A DNA stretch of 64,000 bases from LMUY01 sp965199105 (GTDB lineage: Bacteria; Pseudomonadota; Alphaproteobacteria; Acetobacterales; Acetobacteraceae): positions 1,674,001-1,738,000 of the forward strand of contig CBDAQO010000002.1 of the NCBI GenBank assembly GCA_965199105.1. Reading direction: 5' to 3'. The position numbers and the translations under genes are program-made. Under the pieces are notes generated by a model. It made no database searches and had not been told where the DNA came from. It saw only the letters and a list, made by a program, of their open reading frames with translations. How positions within the stretch are numbered: position 1 is the first letter of the stretch; each line of letters opens with the position of its first letter. Below are positions 63,090 through 64,000 of this stretch, piece after piece.

Positions 63090-63844
63090 GCTGCTGCCCT
63101 GCCGTGGTCGGAATGCACCAGCGCCCCCAGGCGCCGGCGCACGTCGTTGAACTCGGGAGAGGCAACGTCGCGCGGGCGCGGCAGGTTCACCCGTTCGTCG
63201 GCCACGATGCGGCCCGGCCCCGGCGACATCACGATCACCCGGTCCGCCAGCAGGATCGCCTCCTCGATGGCGTGGGTGACGAACAGCACGGTGAGTTGCC
63301 GGGCGGCCCAAATGGCGAGCAGCTCGTCCTGCAGGCGTTCGCGGGTCATCGCGTCCAGCGCGCCGAAGGGCTCGTCCATCAGCACGATCTGGGCGTCGTT
63401 GGCGAGCACGCGCGCGATGGCCACGCGCTGCTTCATGCCGCCGGAGAGCTGGTGCGGGTAGGCGTCGGCGAAGCGGGTGAGCCCGACGGTGGCGACGAAT
63501 TTGTCCGCCAGCGCGGCCACCTCGGCACGGGGCAGGCCGCGGGCCCTGGGGCCGAAGCCCACGTTGTCGCGCACCGAGAGCCAGGGGAACAGGCCGTAAT
63601 CCTGGAACACCATGCCGCGGTCCGGCCCGGGACCCGTCACCGGGCGGCCACCGACGCTGACGCGGCCCAGGGTGGGTGGCTCGAACCCGGCGACGATGCG
63701 CAACAAGGTGGACTTGCCGCAGCCGGATGCGCCGAGCAGGCAGACGAACTCGCCGCGCGGCACGGCCAGGTCGGCGCCACGCAGCGCTTCGGTGGCGCCG
63801 AAGCTCTTGCCGAGGCCGGCGATCCGCAGCAACGGCTCAGGCAA
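63086..63844 (-). CDS. ABC transporter ATP-binding protein, nitrate/sulfonate/taurine type
   Basis: A 252-residue ATPase with Walker A GASGCGKSTLLRI, Q-loop VFQDYGLFPWLSVRDNVGFG, signature LSGGMKQRVAIARVL and Walker B IVLMDEPFGALDAMTRERLQ, as in SsuB/TauB/NrtD proteins. It starts with TTG, overlapping the permease stop by 8 nt, and overlaps the formamidase-like gene by 4 nt. Substrate unknown; the linked hydrolases suggest an organic amide or ester instead of a sulfonate. Confidence 0.92.
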   Translation of the reverse strand: MPEPLLRIAGLGKSFGATEALRGADLAVPRGEFVCLLGASGCGKSTLLRIVAGFEPPTLGRVSVGGRPVTGPGPDRGMVFQDYGLFPWLSVRDNVGFGPRARGLPRAEVAALADKFVATVGLTRFADAYPHQLSGGMKQRVAIARVLANDAQIVLMDEPFGALDAMTRERLQDELLAIWAARQLTVLFVTHAIEEAILLADRVIVMSPGPGRIVADERVNLPRPRDVASPEFNDVRRRLGALVHSDHGRAAA

Positions 63845-64000
63845 GCTGCGGGCTCCAGCGCAGCAGCCGGCGGCCGAGGGTCTGGATGGCGAGATCGGAC
63901 AGAAAGCCGAGCAGGCCGATCACCACCATGCCGGACACCACGATCTCGGTGCGGGAGAGCTGGCGCGCGTCCATGATCATGGCGCCGAGCCCGGTCGAGA
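63837..64000 (-). CDS. ABC transporter permease, SsuC/TauC type, C-terminal end only
   Basis: The last 53 codons are inside the window; the gene continues beyond the right edge. The visible part, STGLGAMIMDARQLSRTEIV then a membrane helix VSGMVVIGLLGFLSD and LGRRLLRW, is the typical end of a BPD-type permease of the nitrate/taurine class. Its stop overlaps the ATPase start. Confidence 0.88.
   Translation of the reverse strand, partial: STGLGAMIMDARQLSRTEIVVSGMVVIGLLGFLSDLAIQTLGRRLLRWSPQLA

Overview
This 64 kb window is a dense, GC-rich chromosomal segment of an alphaproteobacterium, most likely Acetobacteraceae or a close relative (inference). Supporting signs are the hopanoid transporter HpnN, the helicase - S4 protein - ferredoxin FdxA - CarD block, the aroQ-accB-accC block, a type III ornithine decarboxylase and a GtrA-fused glycosyltransferase. 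I saw no rRNA, tRNA, insertion sequence, prophage or CRISPR array. Genes are tightly packed with many 1-8 nt stop/start overlaps.

Layout. 1-726: end of a Panacea-type antitoxin gene and a small probable toxin. 734-4177: hpnN and an SCO-type copper chaperone on the minus strand. 4295-6958: large tandem-domain glycosyltransferase. 6897-8024: glutathione-dependent formaldehyde dehydrogenase. 8194-8705: frameshifted AT-richer lipoprotein gene. 8826-17585: complete potassium-uptake locus (a 27-residue membrane peptide, kdpF, A, B, C, D, E) followed by a PTS IIA-Ntr-like gene. 17698-18867: ahpC-ahpD peroxidase pair with a strong dyad just upstream. 18903-20168: Na+/H+ antiporter. 20323-28290: a six-gene operon with a peptide-type ABC importer, an FAD oxidoreductase and an amidohydrolase. 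28323-31961: glycosyltransferase-GtrA, polyprenyl synthase, DUF2007, methyltransferase and a small hypothetical. 32154-36646: nrdB, accC-accB-aroQ, thiS-thiG. 37045-42202: RlpA, ornithine decarboxylase with a probable RNA leader, htpG with a heat-shock-type promoter, YjbQ, and an orphan gene. 42243-48008: UDG, thpR and tesA diverging from ybbA; ybbP is separated from ybbA by an inverted HicAB module. 48113-53389: Bax-inhibitor-like protein, then carD, fdxA, S4 protein and helicase. 53518-58850: methyltransferase and envelope/periplasmic genes. 58992-61027: LysR regulator and divergent YeiH exporter. 61042-64000: hydrolases joined to a taurine/nitrate-type ABC transporter that runs off the right edge.

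The most unusual structural signal is a dispersed palindromic element of about 30-40 bp (core ccctctccc - short loop - gggagaggg, often followed by gggtgagggg). I count eight copies. It acts as an ordinary terminator at 48905, forms an inverted pair in the kdpC-kdpD gap, supplies the probable ribosome-binding site of an ABC permease, forms the C-terminal tail of a glycosyltransferase, and is present as an in-frame inverted pair inside a fused ABC ATPase gene. Other points worth a second look are the edge toxin-antitoxin pair, the HicAB insertion, the ahpC operator, the IIA-Ntr gene linked to kdpDE, the ornithine decarboxylase leader and the uptake/catabolic operon.
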